Below, in pieces: positions 55,853-64,000 of a DNA stretch of 64,000 bases. Both the position numbers and the translations under genes were made by a program. Position 1 is the first letter of the stretch, and each line of letters opens with the position of its first letter. Origin of the DNA: RGIG7111 sp036839975 (GTDB taxonomy: Bacteria > Bacillota > Clostridia > Peptostreptococcales > Anaerovoracaceae); contig DAISVU010000001.1 of assembly GCA_036839975.1 (NCBI GenBank), positions 1 through 64,000 on the forward strand, written 5' to 3'. Below the pieces are notes generated by a model. That model saw nothing but the letters and a program-made list of their open reading frames with translations. It searched no databases and had not been told where the DNA came from.

Positions 55853-57409
55853 ATGACTTTCGGATATTTATACGACCATATTTTTGAAAAAAAGAGAGAC
55901 GAACTTTTTGTTTATTTTGAGAATGGATCAAGGCTGTCATTGTCAACAGATGAGTTCAGGACAAAAACTGAAAAGATGGCCAGATACATCTTTTATGCAA
56001 GCAAAGAGATAGAGCCCGGCTCGTGGATGATTCTCAAATTAAAAAATTCAGGTTTGTGGCCTGTAGCATTCTTCGGCGCGCTCATGAGCGGAATGAAAGT
56101 TTTGCTGTTGGATGAGGCTGTGCCTGCAAGACAGCTAAAAAACTTTATTGCGCATGTCGGAGCAAAGGCTGTTTTGACGGACTCTGACCGGGATGCAGCT
56201 CAGGGTCCTCCGAATATAAACATCAGAGGATATGACGACTGCAAATATCCTGAGACAGATACGGTGTGGGCGGATGAGATCGCATATGCCACCAGCGGTA
56301 CGACGAGTGAGGCGAAAATATATTCGTATAATGCTGAAGCTGTGAAAACAGGACAGGTAGGGATTTTTAAAATCTGGAGAGATATAAACAATAAACACAA
56401 TAAAAAAAACAGCGTCCGTGCGCTGCAGGTTCTGCCGTTACGCCATATATTCGGTCTCGTTACATTTTTATGCGGGATTGAGGCGGGATATACATTAATA
56501 TTCCCTGAAAATATAAGTATTCTTGAGCTTATTCGAACTGTAAAAACTGAAAAGCCGTGGATATGCGCAGCCGTACCGGCACTTTGGAAGGGACTGCTGG
56601 ATATCGTTAAAGTAAAGTGCGTCGGAGCATGCACGAGAGAAAAATTTGAATCGGTATTCGGCTCCAGCCTTGTATGCGGCGTTTCTGCGGGAGCAAAGCT
56701 TGAGACGCAGCTTGCGAAAGATCTGGTAGGTGGTGCAGGTATAGTTTTGTATAACGGTTGGGGAATGACGGAGACAGGAGCTGCCGCGGCCGGGAGGATA
56801 ACTGATGAAGACACGGAAACGGGCTATGTAGGCAACATCTTTGAAGCGTATGATGCAAAAATACTGAGAGATGACGGCAGCATCGGTGATTGTGGAACAG
56901 GAGAGCTGATCATAAACGGCAGCGGATTGTATACATCTGAAATAAGTGCCGGAGGCGCAGAGAAGAGACGAGGAGAATATTTTTATACGGGAGATATATT
57001 TCGTATAGAAAACGACAGATCCTATTTTATAGGAAGAAGAAAGAGCGTTATTGTAGGGGATTCCGGAGAGAATGCCTACCCTGAGGAAATAGAAGAAGAA
57101 CTGACCTCTGTACTTATGAAAGTCAGGCAGAGCTGCGTGTTTGATCTGAAAGGAAGAGCTGCGCTGTTTATATCGGATCCCGACATAGAAGAAAAATTAG
57201 ACGGGATTTTAGAAGAAATTAAAAACAAAAACATGACAATGCTGATAAAAAATAAAATAGCAGCGTTGTTTACATCAAAAAGTCCCGTTGAAATTACGGG
57301 TAAAGGAGAGGTTTCAAGGTTCAAAATAGTTGAACAGATAAAGAAGAAGAGAGATATACAAAAATACATTATTATGAAAGGAATCGTTTCTGATGCGGAC
57401 ATTTATTAA
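55853..57409 (+). CDS. AMP-forming acyl/amino acid ligase 1 (ANL superfamily)
   Basis: A 518-residue adenylating enzyme: P-loop YATSGTTSEAKIY (145-157), YNGWGMTETG (300-309), YTGD (378-381) and GRRKSVIVG, with a late GKGEVSRFK segment supplying the usual lysine. N- and C-terminal domains are both present. It activates a carboxylic acid with ATP and loads it on CoA or a carrier protein. The substrate pocket is not of a familiar type. It overlaps the next KAS III-like gene by 17 bases, indicating tight co-translation. Confidence 0.85.
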   Translation: MTFGYLYDHIFEKKRDELFVYFENGSRLSLSTDEFRTKTEKMARYIFYASKEIEPGSWMILKLKNSGLWPVAFFGALMSGMKVLLLDEAVPARQLKNFIAHVGAKAVLTDSDRDAAQGPPNINIRGYDDCKYPETDTVWADEIAYATSGTTSEAKIYSYNAEAVKTGQVGIFKIWRDINNKHNKKNSVRALQVLPLRHIFGLVTFLCGIEAGYTLIFPENISILELIRTVKTEKPWICAAVPALWKGLLDIVKVKCVGACTREKFESVFGSSLVCGVSAGAKLETQLAKDLVGGAGIVLYNGWGMTETGAAAAGRITDEDTETGYVGNIFEAYDAKILRDDGSIGDCGTGELIINGSGLYTSEISAGGAEKRRGEYFYTGDIFRIENDRSYFIGRRKSVIVGDSGENAYPEEIEEELTSVLMKVRQSCVFDLKGRAALFISDPDIEEKLDGILEEIKNKNMTMLIKNKIAALFTSKSPVEITGKGEVSRFKIVEQIKKKRDIQKYIIMKGIVSDADIY

Positions 57410-58403
57410 AGGCATGGGCATGTATCTGCCCGAGAAAACTTATGAGAGTGAAGAGATAGAAGAGATGGCGGGGTTCAGTCGTCTGGGAGTTAAAAAAGGA
57501 CTTGTTCGAATGCTTACAGGCTGTGAGAGAAGACACTATGCGGCTGAAACTGAATGGTGTTCGGATGTTGCGGCAAAGGCGGGGGCAGAAGCAGTCAGAG
57601 ATGCAGGTCTTGCGTCTGACGATATTGACGCAGTTATTTTCGGCGCGATCACGAGAGATTTTGCAGAACCCGGAACAGTGAACAGGGTGATAGACATCCT
57701 TGGAATCAGTGATTGCTACGGCTTTGATATTTTCAACGCATGCAATGCGTTTATAGGCGGTGTGGACCTTGCTGACAGCCTGATAAAAACCGGCAAGGCA
57801 GGGAACGTTTTAGTAGTATGCGGCGAAGTACTTTCCAGATGGACCAAATTTGATTATATGGATAAGGAAGAATTGCTTATGAGAGCGCCTGTGTCACTGT
57901 CTGTAGGAGACGGCGGCGGGGCTTTCGTAATATCGGAAGCAAAGGATGAAAGCGGATCAGAAATTATAGAAACTGAATTTAAGACCTATTCAAACCTTTG
58001 GGATCAGGGCGTGATTTGGGGTGGAGGAGTAGTTTATCCGAAATCTGCAGACAAACTTTTTGTCCCGGGAACAGTAAAGAAGCTTACCGATATGCATAAA
58101 ATCCTCGCTGAAACATTTATCCCGCCGGTCTTGAAAAAAACCGGATGGAGGACAGATGACGTTGACTGTTTTCTTCCTACACAGATTGCGAACTGGGTCG
58201 TAAAGAATGTAAGGATGGTCTTTGATGCCAGAGAGGATCAGTTTTATGAAGTGATTGCAGAAACGGGCAATGTGGGTGCATGCAATATTGCGCTTGCAGC
58301 CTGTATGGCTAAAAAAGCGGGGAAGATCACAAGGGGAAGCAAAATAGCGATGCTCGGCGGTGCCGCGGGAATGAACGTAGGCATGATAACCGCCACGTTA
58401 TAA
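57393..58403 (+). CDS. KAS III-like enzyme 1 with altered triad
   Basis: A 336-residue thiolase-fold protein related to 3-oxoacyl-ACP synthase III. The active cysteine is Cys117 in NACNAF and the Asn motif is TGNVGACN with Asn293. The usual histidine motif HQAN is replaced by PTQIAN (262-267), and there is no other His in that region. Standard KAS III condenses acetyl-CoA with malonyl-ACP; loss of His suggests that decarboxylation is not the function, so acyl transfer to a hetero-atom or a different condensation is possible. A close paralogue is at 59854. Confidence 0.85.
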   Translation: MRTFIKGMGMYLPEKTYESEEIEEMAGFSRLGVKKGLVRMLTGCERRHYAAETEWCSDVAAKAGAEAVRDAGLASDDIDAVIFGAITRDFAEPGTVNRVIDILGISDCYGFDIFNACNAFIGGVDLADSLIKTGKAGNVLVVCGEVLSRWTKFDYMDKEELLMRAPVSLSVGDGGGAFVISEAKDESGSEIIETEFKTYSNLWDQGVIWGGGVVYPKSADKLFVPGTVKKLTDMHKILAETFIPPVLKKTGWRTDDVDCFLPTQIANWVVKNVRMVFDAREDQFYEVIAETGNVGACNIALAACMAKKAGKITRGSKIAMLGGAAGMNVGMITATL

Positions 58404-58416
58404 GTGGAGGACGGTT

Positions 58417-58671
58417 ATGACAATTGATGAAATAAAAAAAGATATTAGGGACATGCTGAATGATGTTACTGAGATCGATACAGATGCTGTCGGCGATGAT
58501 GATCTGTTGTTTGATGACGTGGGCTTAACAAGTGTTGTCATTGTCCAGGTGTTTGTTTCCTGTCAGGAAAAGTACGGCATATCTATGCACGATGAAATAA
58601 ACATGGCTGCATCGGTCACCATGAATTATATTGCTGAGATAGTTTACAAAAAATTAAATGAAAAGGAGTAA
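58417..58671 (+). CDS. Acyl/peptidyl carrier protein 2
   Basis: An 84-residue carrier protein with Ser39 in GLTSVVIVQV as the phosphopantetheine site (LTS, as in D-alanyl-carrier-type proteins). It lies between the first KAS III-like gene and the amino acid:carrier-protein ligase, making it the likely substrate of that ligase. Confidence 0.85.
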   Translation: MTIDEIKKDIRDMLNDVTEIDTDAVGDDDLLFDDVGLTSVVIVQVFVSCQEKYGISMHDEINMAASVTMNYIAEIVYKKLNEKE

Positions 58672-58675
58672 AACG

Positions 58676-59851
58676 ATGACGATAAATTTCAGTTATGAAG
58701 GTTTGAACCCTGAAGAAACCGCTGTGTTTTGCGATATGACTTCGTATATATCTACAGATATACTGGGTGTTGATAAAAAAAAGGATCATGTTGAGCTGGA
58801 GATAAATGACGGTGCAGAAAAAATTGTCGAAGGCAAGCTCGAAGAGCTTAAGGAAATGATCTGCTCCAGTGAAATGAAGATGAAAGACAGGGTCAAGACA
58901 AAGATCCTGGAGGATCATACGTCAAATACGCCTATAAACACGGCTCCGGTTTTTGAAGAGCTTGAAAAAACCGGAAGCATAGTGAAAATAACAGACGGAG
59001 TGTTTATGTACACCGGTATTTTTCAAAGGGTATTTAACTATTTTGAAAGGAAAATTGAAGCATTCGCAAGAGAAAACTGGCCGGATATACCGGAATATTC
59101 GACACCGGTCCTTTTTCCGATAGACATATATGAGTGCGGACTCTATTTTGAGAATTTCCCTCATCACATAATGTTCCAGACAATTTTGGAAAACGATATA
59201 GCGGTGATGGAAGAATTTTCGAAGAACGGAACAAAAGACGGTAAGATTTTTGAGAAAACAAAGACACCTGAACTGGTTTTGAGGCACGCGGCGTGCGTAC
59301 CAATCTATCCGATGTTAGAATCACAGTCGTTTACGACGGAAGAGCTTCCGAAGCCTTTTATGATTTCCGGCAAGTGCTTTAGAAATGAGGGGCACAACGT
59401 GTTTGAACTTGCCAGGCTCAAGGAATTTCACATGAAGGAATATGTCTTTGTCGGGACACAGGAACAGATCCTTGAAAATTTGGAAAAAGGGAGCGGACTG
59501 TGGCGTTACTGGATAGAGAGGTTCGGCCTCAAATGCAAGGTCGAAACAGCTAATGATTCGTTTTTTGCAAGCAACTATTCAAAGCTTAAGATTTTTCAGA
59601 TGCTGGGGGATTCCAAGCGTGAGCTCAGAGTGGATCTGCCGGCCTCAGGCGTTGAGTGCGCTGTAAGTTCTTCCAATGTGCACAGAACACATTTTTCAAA
59701 AAGCCATAACATAAAAACAGACAACAGCTATTGCATGACCGGATGCATCGCATTTGGTATTGAGAGGCTCTCATACTCGCTTTTATGCCAGAAGGGGATA
59801 GACCCCGAAAAGTGGGATGAGGACACAAGAAAAGAAATAATCGGAGGCTGA
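58676..59851 (+). CDS. aaRS-like amino acid:[carrier protein] ligase
   Basis: A 391-residue class II aminoacyl-tRNA synthetase-like protein. Motif 2 is KCFRNEG (233-239), with LKEFHMKEYVFVG following, and motif 3 is GIERL (361-365). Possible zinc ligands are Cys207 (HAACVPIYPML), a Glu in LKEFHMKEY, and Cys353/Cys357 (SYCMTGCIAFGIERL), the Cys-Glu-Cys set of atypical seryl-tRNA synthetases and the amino acid:carrier-protein ligases derived from them. Those enzymes activate glycine or alanine and load it on a stand-alone carrier protein. The start at 58676 follows AAAAGGAG; an ATG at 58658 is inside it. No tRNA-binding arm is present. Carrier protein 2 lies directly upstream. Confidence 0.85.
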   Translation: MTINFSYEGLNPEETAVFCDMTSYISTDILGVDKKKDHVELEINDGAEKIVEGKLEELKEMICSSEMKMKDRVKTKILEDHTSNTPINTAPVFEELEKTGSIVKITDGVFMYTGIFQRVFNYFERKIEAFARENWPDIPEYSTPVLFPIDIYECGLYFENFPHHIMFQTILENDIAVMEEFSKNGTKDGKIFEKTKTPELVLRHAACVPIYPMLESQSFTTEELPKPFMISGKCFRNEGHNVFELARLKEFHMKEYVFVGTQEQILENLEKGSGLWRYWIERFGLKCKVETANDSFFASNYSKLKIFQMLGDSKRELRVDLPASGVECAVSSSNVHRTHFSKSHNIKTDNSYCMTGCIAFGIERLSYSLLCQKGIDPEKWDEDTRKEIIGG

Positions 59852-59853
59852 AA

Positions 59854-60876
59854 ATGACATATATTCCAAAGCTGGCAGGTGTCGGTAAGGCACTTCCGGA
59901 AAAAATTGTTACAAGTGAAGAAATGGAAGCAATGATGGGCTTTGATGAGCTGGGCATCAGAAAAGGAATGGCTAAAATCCTAAGTGGTGTTGCAGAAAGA
60001 AGGCTCGCGGCGGACGGAGTACAATCCTCGGATTTGGCCATTGAAGCATCCGAGAATGCATTGGCAATGGCGGGTAAAAAGCCGGAAGATATAGATTTGG
60101 TGATTTTTTCGGCTTTGACACAGGATGTAGCCGAACCTGCAACGGCAAATATTGTTATGGATGCTCTCGATATAAGAAATGCTAAAAGTTTTGATATCAA
60201 GAACGCCTGCAACGCGTTTGTCTGCGCAATAGAAATTGCAAGCATGTATATAAAGAACGGTGATGTAAAAAATGTTCTTATAACATCGGGTGAGGTGTTG
60301 AGCAGATTCGTGAGAATGGATCTGCTGAGCGATCCATCGAAACTCAAGGATGTAAATGCAACATTTTCGGTCGGTGACGGGGGCGGTGCAGTTGTCCTCG
60401 AGGCAAAGGAAAGCGACGGGCGGGATTTTGGAATAAAAACTGCCTTCAGAACCTTTCCGGACACATGGGAGGATGGTGTCCTTTGGGGAGGAGGAACCAG
60501 ATTTCCGCATGATCCGGGGAAATTTTATTTCCAAAATGAATCTGAGGAAATGATGAAGATAAACTTTGAACGAGCAATGCATTTCTTTGGTGAACAGTTT
60601 GAAAAACTTGAAATTGAAAAGGACGAGGTCGATCTGTTCATACCGACCCAGATAACCAAGTACCTGATAGTCAAATCCTGCGAAGCTCTCGATCTACCGG
60701 TGGAAAGAGTGGTCTCTCAGATAAACTTCCTCGGAAATATGAGCACGGCTTCGATACCTGTTGCTTTAACAAGGGCTGTTGAAGCGAATAAGTTAAAGCT
60801 GGGGAGCAGCCAGAAAGTGGTGCTTTTAGGCGTTGCGAACGGATTCAATGCGGGACTTGTTTATCTTAACATATAA
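59854..60876 (+). CDS. KAS III-like enzyme 2 with altered triad
   Basis: A 340-residue paralogue of the enzyme at 57393. Cys119 lies in NACNAF, the Asn region is FLGNMSTAS with Asn295, and the His motif is PTQITK (264-269) instead of HQAN. The two share SVGDGGGA and the WGGG loop. It starts 2 bases after the ligase stop. The pair might act as a heterodimer or on two successive intermediates. Confidence 0.85.
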   Translation: MTYIPKLAGVGKALPEKIVTSEEMEAMMGFDELGIRKGMAKILSGVAERRLAADGVQSSDLAIEASENALAMAGKKPEDIDLVIFSALTQDVAEPATANIVMDALDIRNAKSFDIKNACNAFVCAIEIASMYIKNGDVKNVLITSGEVLSRFVRMDLLSDPSKLKDVNATFSVGDGGGAVVLEAKESDGRDFGIKTAFRTFPDTWEDGVLWGGGTRFPHDPGKFYFQNESEEMMKINFERAMHFFGEQFEKLEIEKDEVDLFIPTQITKYLIVKSCEALDLPVERVVSQINFLGNMSTASIPVALTRAVEANKLKLGSSQKVVLLGVANGFNAGLVYLNI

Positions 60877-60889
60877 GAAAGAAGGAAAA

Positions 60890-61126
60890 ATGACGGAAAT
60901 CACAACGAGAGTTATTGAAATTATAAGAGAAAAATTCGGGGAAACCGGCGAGCTGTCTCCTGACGAGTCATTTATAGAAAACGGAATGCTTAAGTCGATG
61001 CAGGTCATTGAACTTTTACTGACACTTGAGGATGAATATGACGTGGAGTTTGATTTTAACATGCTTGATATAAGCGAGGTTGAGAGCGCGTCTAAAATCA
61101 AAAGCTTTATAGCAGCCGCAGAATGA
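60890..61126 (+). CDS. Acyl/peptidyl carrier protein 3
   Basis: A 78-residue helical carrier protein from the ATG at 60890 (AGAAGGAAAA before it). The expected phosphopantetheine serine is Ser36 in NGMLKSMQVIE, with Lys in place of the usual Asp before it. It sits between the second KAS III-like gene and AMP-ligase 2. Confidence 0.8.
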   Translation: MTEITTRVIEIIREKFGETGELSPDESFIENGMLKSMQVIELLLTLEDEYDVEFDFNMLDISEVESASKIKSFIAAAE

Positions 61127-61140
61127 TCGGGAGGTGAAAA

Positions 61141-62886
61141 ATGAGATTAGCTGTTCGTGAAAAAATTTCAGAGATCATTTCAAGTGACAAGAACACAAAG
61201 CAGGCAATTGCGGACGAGTATGGTATAGATCCTCGAAGCTTTGATTTGTCTGAAAATGACGGCGAATTGGAAATCGTGAAAAAGCTTAATGAATTGATGA
61301 GATCGGATGATATAATTTTGAGAGAAATGTTGACGACCATCTGCAGGGAATCTCCGGAACGTGAAATGCTGAACTTCGACGGGGTGAAATACACATGCGG
61401 AGAGATGCTTCGCAACGTAGAGGATCTGGCAGTCAATTTTATTGAAATCGGCATAAAAAAAGGGACAAAGACTGCTGTAATACTGGATAACTGCATTGAA
61501 TACATTTATTCATATTTCGCACTCTTTTATATAGGCGCTCTGCCCGTTCCGATCAATATAAGGTGGAAAAAGGATGAACTGTACAGAGTTCTTGATAATG
61601 CCGGTGTTTCTTTCATAATATGTGCTGAAAAGGCAGGAAGCATGCCGTATGGTGAATATGTGGGCGAATATGCTGCGAGCAGATGCGCCGTGCAAAACGT
61701 CATTTATAAAGACGTAAACCAATTTGGCAACAAAGGCGTAAAATTTAACGCGCTTTTAAAGGGAAGCAGGATTGATGAGACCGAGCTTGATGCGATAAAC
61801 CCTGATGATATTGCAATGATCTCATATACCTCGGGCACAACAGGCATGCCTAAAGGTGTTCTGCTTAAAAATAATCATATATATAAGATATCCAAGTATT
61901 CAGCAGAATATTGGTGTTCAGACAGATCAGACAGGCCTTTTTCGATCGCTCCGCTTTATTCGGCGCAGGGTTTTTTGAGTCTGATTATAAATGTAGCATC
62001 TGAATGCCCTTTCAAAATGATCTCATCCTTCAACCCTAATGACATCATCAAGGAAATTTCCAGGTGCGAAAATACGATCATTCATACTCAACCTACTATG
62101 TGGAATCTGCTTTTGAACTGCAGAATTATTGATTTTGCAAGATTTGACAGCCTGGAGAAGTTGGTAGTGTCGGGGTCGCTCTGCAGTCCTACGCTTGCCG
62201 GAAGAATAGAGGAAAGAATGAAATGCTCGCTCATGAACGCATACGGCCTAATAGAGGGTACCAGTGTCGTAACAATGACAAGGTTGGACGATCCGGAAGA
62301 TGTGAGAGTCAATACAGTGGGGCGCGTAATAGAAGGAGTCGAAATCAAGATAGTTGATGAAGACAGAAAAGAGGTACCCCATGGAGAAGTGGGCGAGCTT
62401 GCGGTCAGGGGATACAACATGGCCGGTTATTACAATAATCCGGAAAAGACATCTGAGGTCATTGATTCGGACGGGTGGCTGTATACGGGAGATCTTGCCC
62501 GGTTTTACGATAAAGAAAATATAAGCATAGTAGGCAGATGCAAGGATATGATCATACGCGGAGGCTTTAACGTTTATCCGAGTGATATTGAAGAATATCT
62601 GCTGCAGATGTCTGACATCCAAAATGCTGCGGTAGTCGGCAGAAAGCACGAGGTTTTAGGAGAAGAAATCTGCGCTTTTATAGTAAGAAAAGCTGGAAGC
62701 AATCTTGTCGACAGAGATGTATTTAAATTTTTATTTGACAAGGTATCGAATTATAAAATGCCTGATAAGATTTATTTTGTATCAGAGCTGCCAATAATTC
62801 TGGCGGGAAAAATAGACAAAAAAATTCTTTCCGGCTGGGCGGAAAACGGTATTCCGGATGAAAAAACGATTTTATTTGAATCCTAA
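61141..62886 (+). CDS. AMP-forming acyl/amino acid ligase 2 (ANL superfamily)
   Basis: A 581-residue ANL enzyme with classic motifs: YTSGTTGMPKGV (229-240), NAYGLIEGTS (366-375), YTGD (448-451), GRCKDMIIRGGFNVYP and a C-terminal catalytic lysine in LAGKIDKKIL. The first 70 residues are an extra helical extension. It activates a carboxylic acid and probably loads carrier protein 3 or 4, which flank it. It resembles acyl-CoA synthetases more closely than NRPS adenylation domains. Confidence 0.85.
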   Translation: MRLAVREKISEIISSDKNTKQAIADEYGIDPRSFDLSENDGELEIVKKLNELMRSDDIILREMLTTICRESPEREMLNFDGVKYTCGEMLRNVEDLAVNFIEIGIKKGTKTAVILDNCIEYIYSYFALFYIGALPVPINIRWKKDELYRVLDNAGVSFIICAEKAGSMPYGEYVGEYAASRCAVQNVIYKDVNQFGNKGVKFNALLKGSRIDETELDAINPDDIAMISYTSGTTGMPKGVLLKNNHIYKISKYSAEYWCSDRSDRPFSIAPLYSAQGFLSLIINVASECPFKMISSFNPNDIIKEISRCENTIIHTQPTMWNLLLNCRIIDFARFDSLEKLVVSGSLCSPTLAGRIEERMKCSLMNAYGLIEGTSVVTMTRLDDPEDVRVNTVGRVIEGVEIKIVDEDRKEVPHGEVGELAVRGYNMAGYYNNPEKTSEVIDSDGWLYTGDLARFYDKENISIVGRCKDMIIRGGFNVYPSDIEEYLLQMSDIQNAAVVGRKHEVLGEEICAFIVRKAGSNLVDRDVFKFLFDKVSNYKMPDKIYFVSELPIILAGKIDKKILSGWAENGIPDEKTILFES

Positions 62887-62901
62887 AATAAGGAGGCTTT
62901 T

Positions 62902-63141
62902 ATGAAATTAGATTATGATGAGTTCGCTGTATACGTGTGCGGCAGATACGGAATATCTATGGAGGAGGCTAAAACCGGCTGTACTTTTATGGAGATGGGT
63001 ATAGATTCGCTTTCACTTTACAGTATGGTGGATGAGCTCGAAAAAAAATATGAAATGAAGGTTGACACAGACGACATTTCAGAAATTGATTCACTGCCGC
63101 ATCTTTACAATTATGTTCACGGTAAGGTTGGTGATGCGTAG
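62902..63141 (+). CDS. Acyl/peptidyl carrier protein 4
   Basis: A 79-residue carrier protein with the canonical site GIDSLSLYS, Ser36. It stops one base pair before the next gene's ATG at 63142, so the operon continues. It is the only one of the four with a perfect DSL motif. Confidence 0.9.
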   Translation: MKLDYDEFAVYVCGRYGISMEEAKTGCTFMEMGIDSLSLYSMVDELEKKYEMKVDTDDISEIDSLPHLYNYVHGKVGDA

Positions 63142-64000
63142 ATGAAGCTTTCTCTAGGCGAAGAAGTTAGCTTTAATGACATTACTGAAAAGGTCAAAAG
63201 CCTATCTCTCGAGGGAAGCTGCTGCATGAGATATTGTGGAACACAGATAACAACTGATGCTTCAGGGAAAATAAATATAATTGCGTGGCAGTGCAATATG
63301 GCGGATATACAGAATTATGATGTTAAGCTGCCAACTGTCATAAAAATGGATTTGGGAGCGGACAAAACGATAAAAAACATTGAACTTATGCCGAATTTCA
63401 AAGGCAGTCAGGGACTGGCATGCTCAAGGTGCTATCTGGACAGAAGGCTTAGAACGATTCTTACAGGCGAAAAGCTGACTGCCTCAAATCCTAAGATAAG
63501 TGATCCGTACATGCTTTGCTGCCGTCACACTTATGAGCTTGTAATAGGCGCGGCAACTCTTCTTGAAGCAAACGAAGCTATGGTATATGCCGGCGATGCC
63601 GTGTATACAGAAGAACTGATCCGGGCTTATGTTGAAGAGAACCTGATTACATGCTTTGATCATATCGACTGCAACGGAAGATCAGAAAAGACAAGAATTA
63701 CGATTTCAAATTACATAGATAACATAACATACGGACCTGTCGGACGAATTGAAAATGTTTCCGGAATGGAGGTGAGAGGTTATTATCTGGACGATGATGA
63801 ATGGCATCAGATAAGGAAAGCTTCTATAGTCGAAGCTTCTTCATACGACCAGTATGTAATGAAAATGATGAAAATAATTTCATCATACTGGATGACCTGC
63901 AGCAGACGTTTATGTATAAAAAGAAACTTCTATTTTTCGCAGATATGGGGGCCTACGTTCTTCGGGATATTCTCGCAGGCAATAGGCATAGCGATTTTCA
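63142..64000 (+). CDS. Cysteine-rich protein, incomplete, unknown
   Basis: An open frame from ATG 63142 that runs to the window end (286 residues so far). Twelve cysteines occur, many clustered: C27/C28/C32 in GSCCMRYCG, C51, C94xxC97 (LACSRCYLD), C126/C127 (LCCRH) and C171/C177. The pattern suggests metal or iron-sulfur ligands, but I recognise no family; CxxxCxxC of radical SAM enzymes is absent. It is co-directional with carrier protein 4 with no gap, so it belongs to the biosynthetic operon. Confidence 0.6.
   Translation, partial: MKLSLGEEVSFNDITEKVKSLSLEGSCCMRYCGTQITTDASGKINIIAWQCNMADIQNYDVKLPTVIKMDLGADKTIKNIELMPNFKGSQGLACSRCYLDRRLRTILTGEKLTASNPKISDPYMLCCRHTYELVIGAATLLEANEAMVYAGDAVYTEELIRAYVEENLITCFDHIDCNGRSEKTRITISNYIDNITYGPVGRIENVSGMEVRGYYLDDDEWHQIRKASIVEASSYDQYVMKMMKIISSYWMTCSRRLCIKRNFYFSQIWGPTFFGIFSQAIGIAIF

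Noticed and set aside
58676..59851. Seryl-tRNA synthetase for protein synthesis
   Set aside because: It lacks the N-terminal tRNA-binding arm, is shorter than SerRS, and sits beside carrier proteins in a biosynthetic operon.

Overview
The window looks like part of the chromosome of an anaerobic, moderately AT-rich, Gram-positive Clostridia-type bacterium. The evidence is clostridial families (a diaminopentanoate dehydrogenase-like enzyme, a flavin reductase fused to rubredoxin, DUF3842), strong AGGAGG-type ribosome binding sites, lipobox lipoproteins and a sortase-type surface protein. No rRNA, tRNA or CRISPR array was seen.

Left part (about 1-36 kb) is accessory DNA, much of it decayed. In order: an AlkD-like HEAT-repeat gene; broken serine recombinases (786-2165, 4456-6490) flanking a small TetR/methyltransferase/SRPBCC operon with a 35-bp dyad; an IS110 remnant; a broken prophage packaging/modification module (cytosine and adenine methyltransferases, S-adenosylmethionine synthetase, terminase small subunit, HNH, ArpU/sigma-like protein) interrupted by an intact divergent Fic gene with its own repeat-rich promoter; a wrecked radical-SAM/SPASM maturase behind an intact ABC transporter; a VanG-like glycopeptide-resistance locus (vanR, vanZ, vanS, vanW, vanG, a serine acetyltransferase, vanT-like racemase) in which the regulators are intact but the ligase and acetyltransferase are broken; an IS481 copy and a mobilisation remnant (MobC, truncated relaxase, oriT-like hairpin); a broken propeller lipoprotein; an intact TetR/DUF1254/alkyl-sulfatase operon with a 53-bp dyad; ion-channel and ClC pseudogenes cut by a conjugative-element fragment (CD1108-type NlpC/P60 protein, DUF4315); and a truncated Cna-B surface protein.

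Right part (about 36-64 kb) is intact and mostly on the plus strand: a diaminopentanoate dehydrogenase-like enzyme, a zinc-type ABC transporter operon, two small membrane proteins, DUF3842 and a flavin reductase-rubredoxin. Then comes a long transport block (44.0-53.0 kb): two half-size ABC exporters followed by a complete nickel/peptide-type ABC importer.

The transport block leads into a biosynthetic operon (53.4 kb to beyond the window end) that I cannot match to a described pathway. It has a Sfp-type phosphopantetheinyl transferase, a PP-loop sulfurtransferase/amidotransferase-like enzyme, four stand-alone carrier proteins, two AMP-forming ligases, a class II aaRS-like amino acid:carrier-protein ligase, two KAS III-like enzymes lacking the usual histidine, a GNAT acetyltransferase and a cysteine-rich protein cut by the window edge. 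A DtxR/IdeR-like box lies just before its first gene. My working hypothesis is an iron- or metal-regulated, thiotemplated small molecule, possibly a sulfur-containing metallophore, exported and re-imported by the adjacent transporters.
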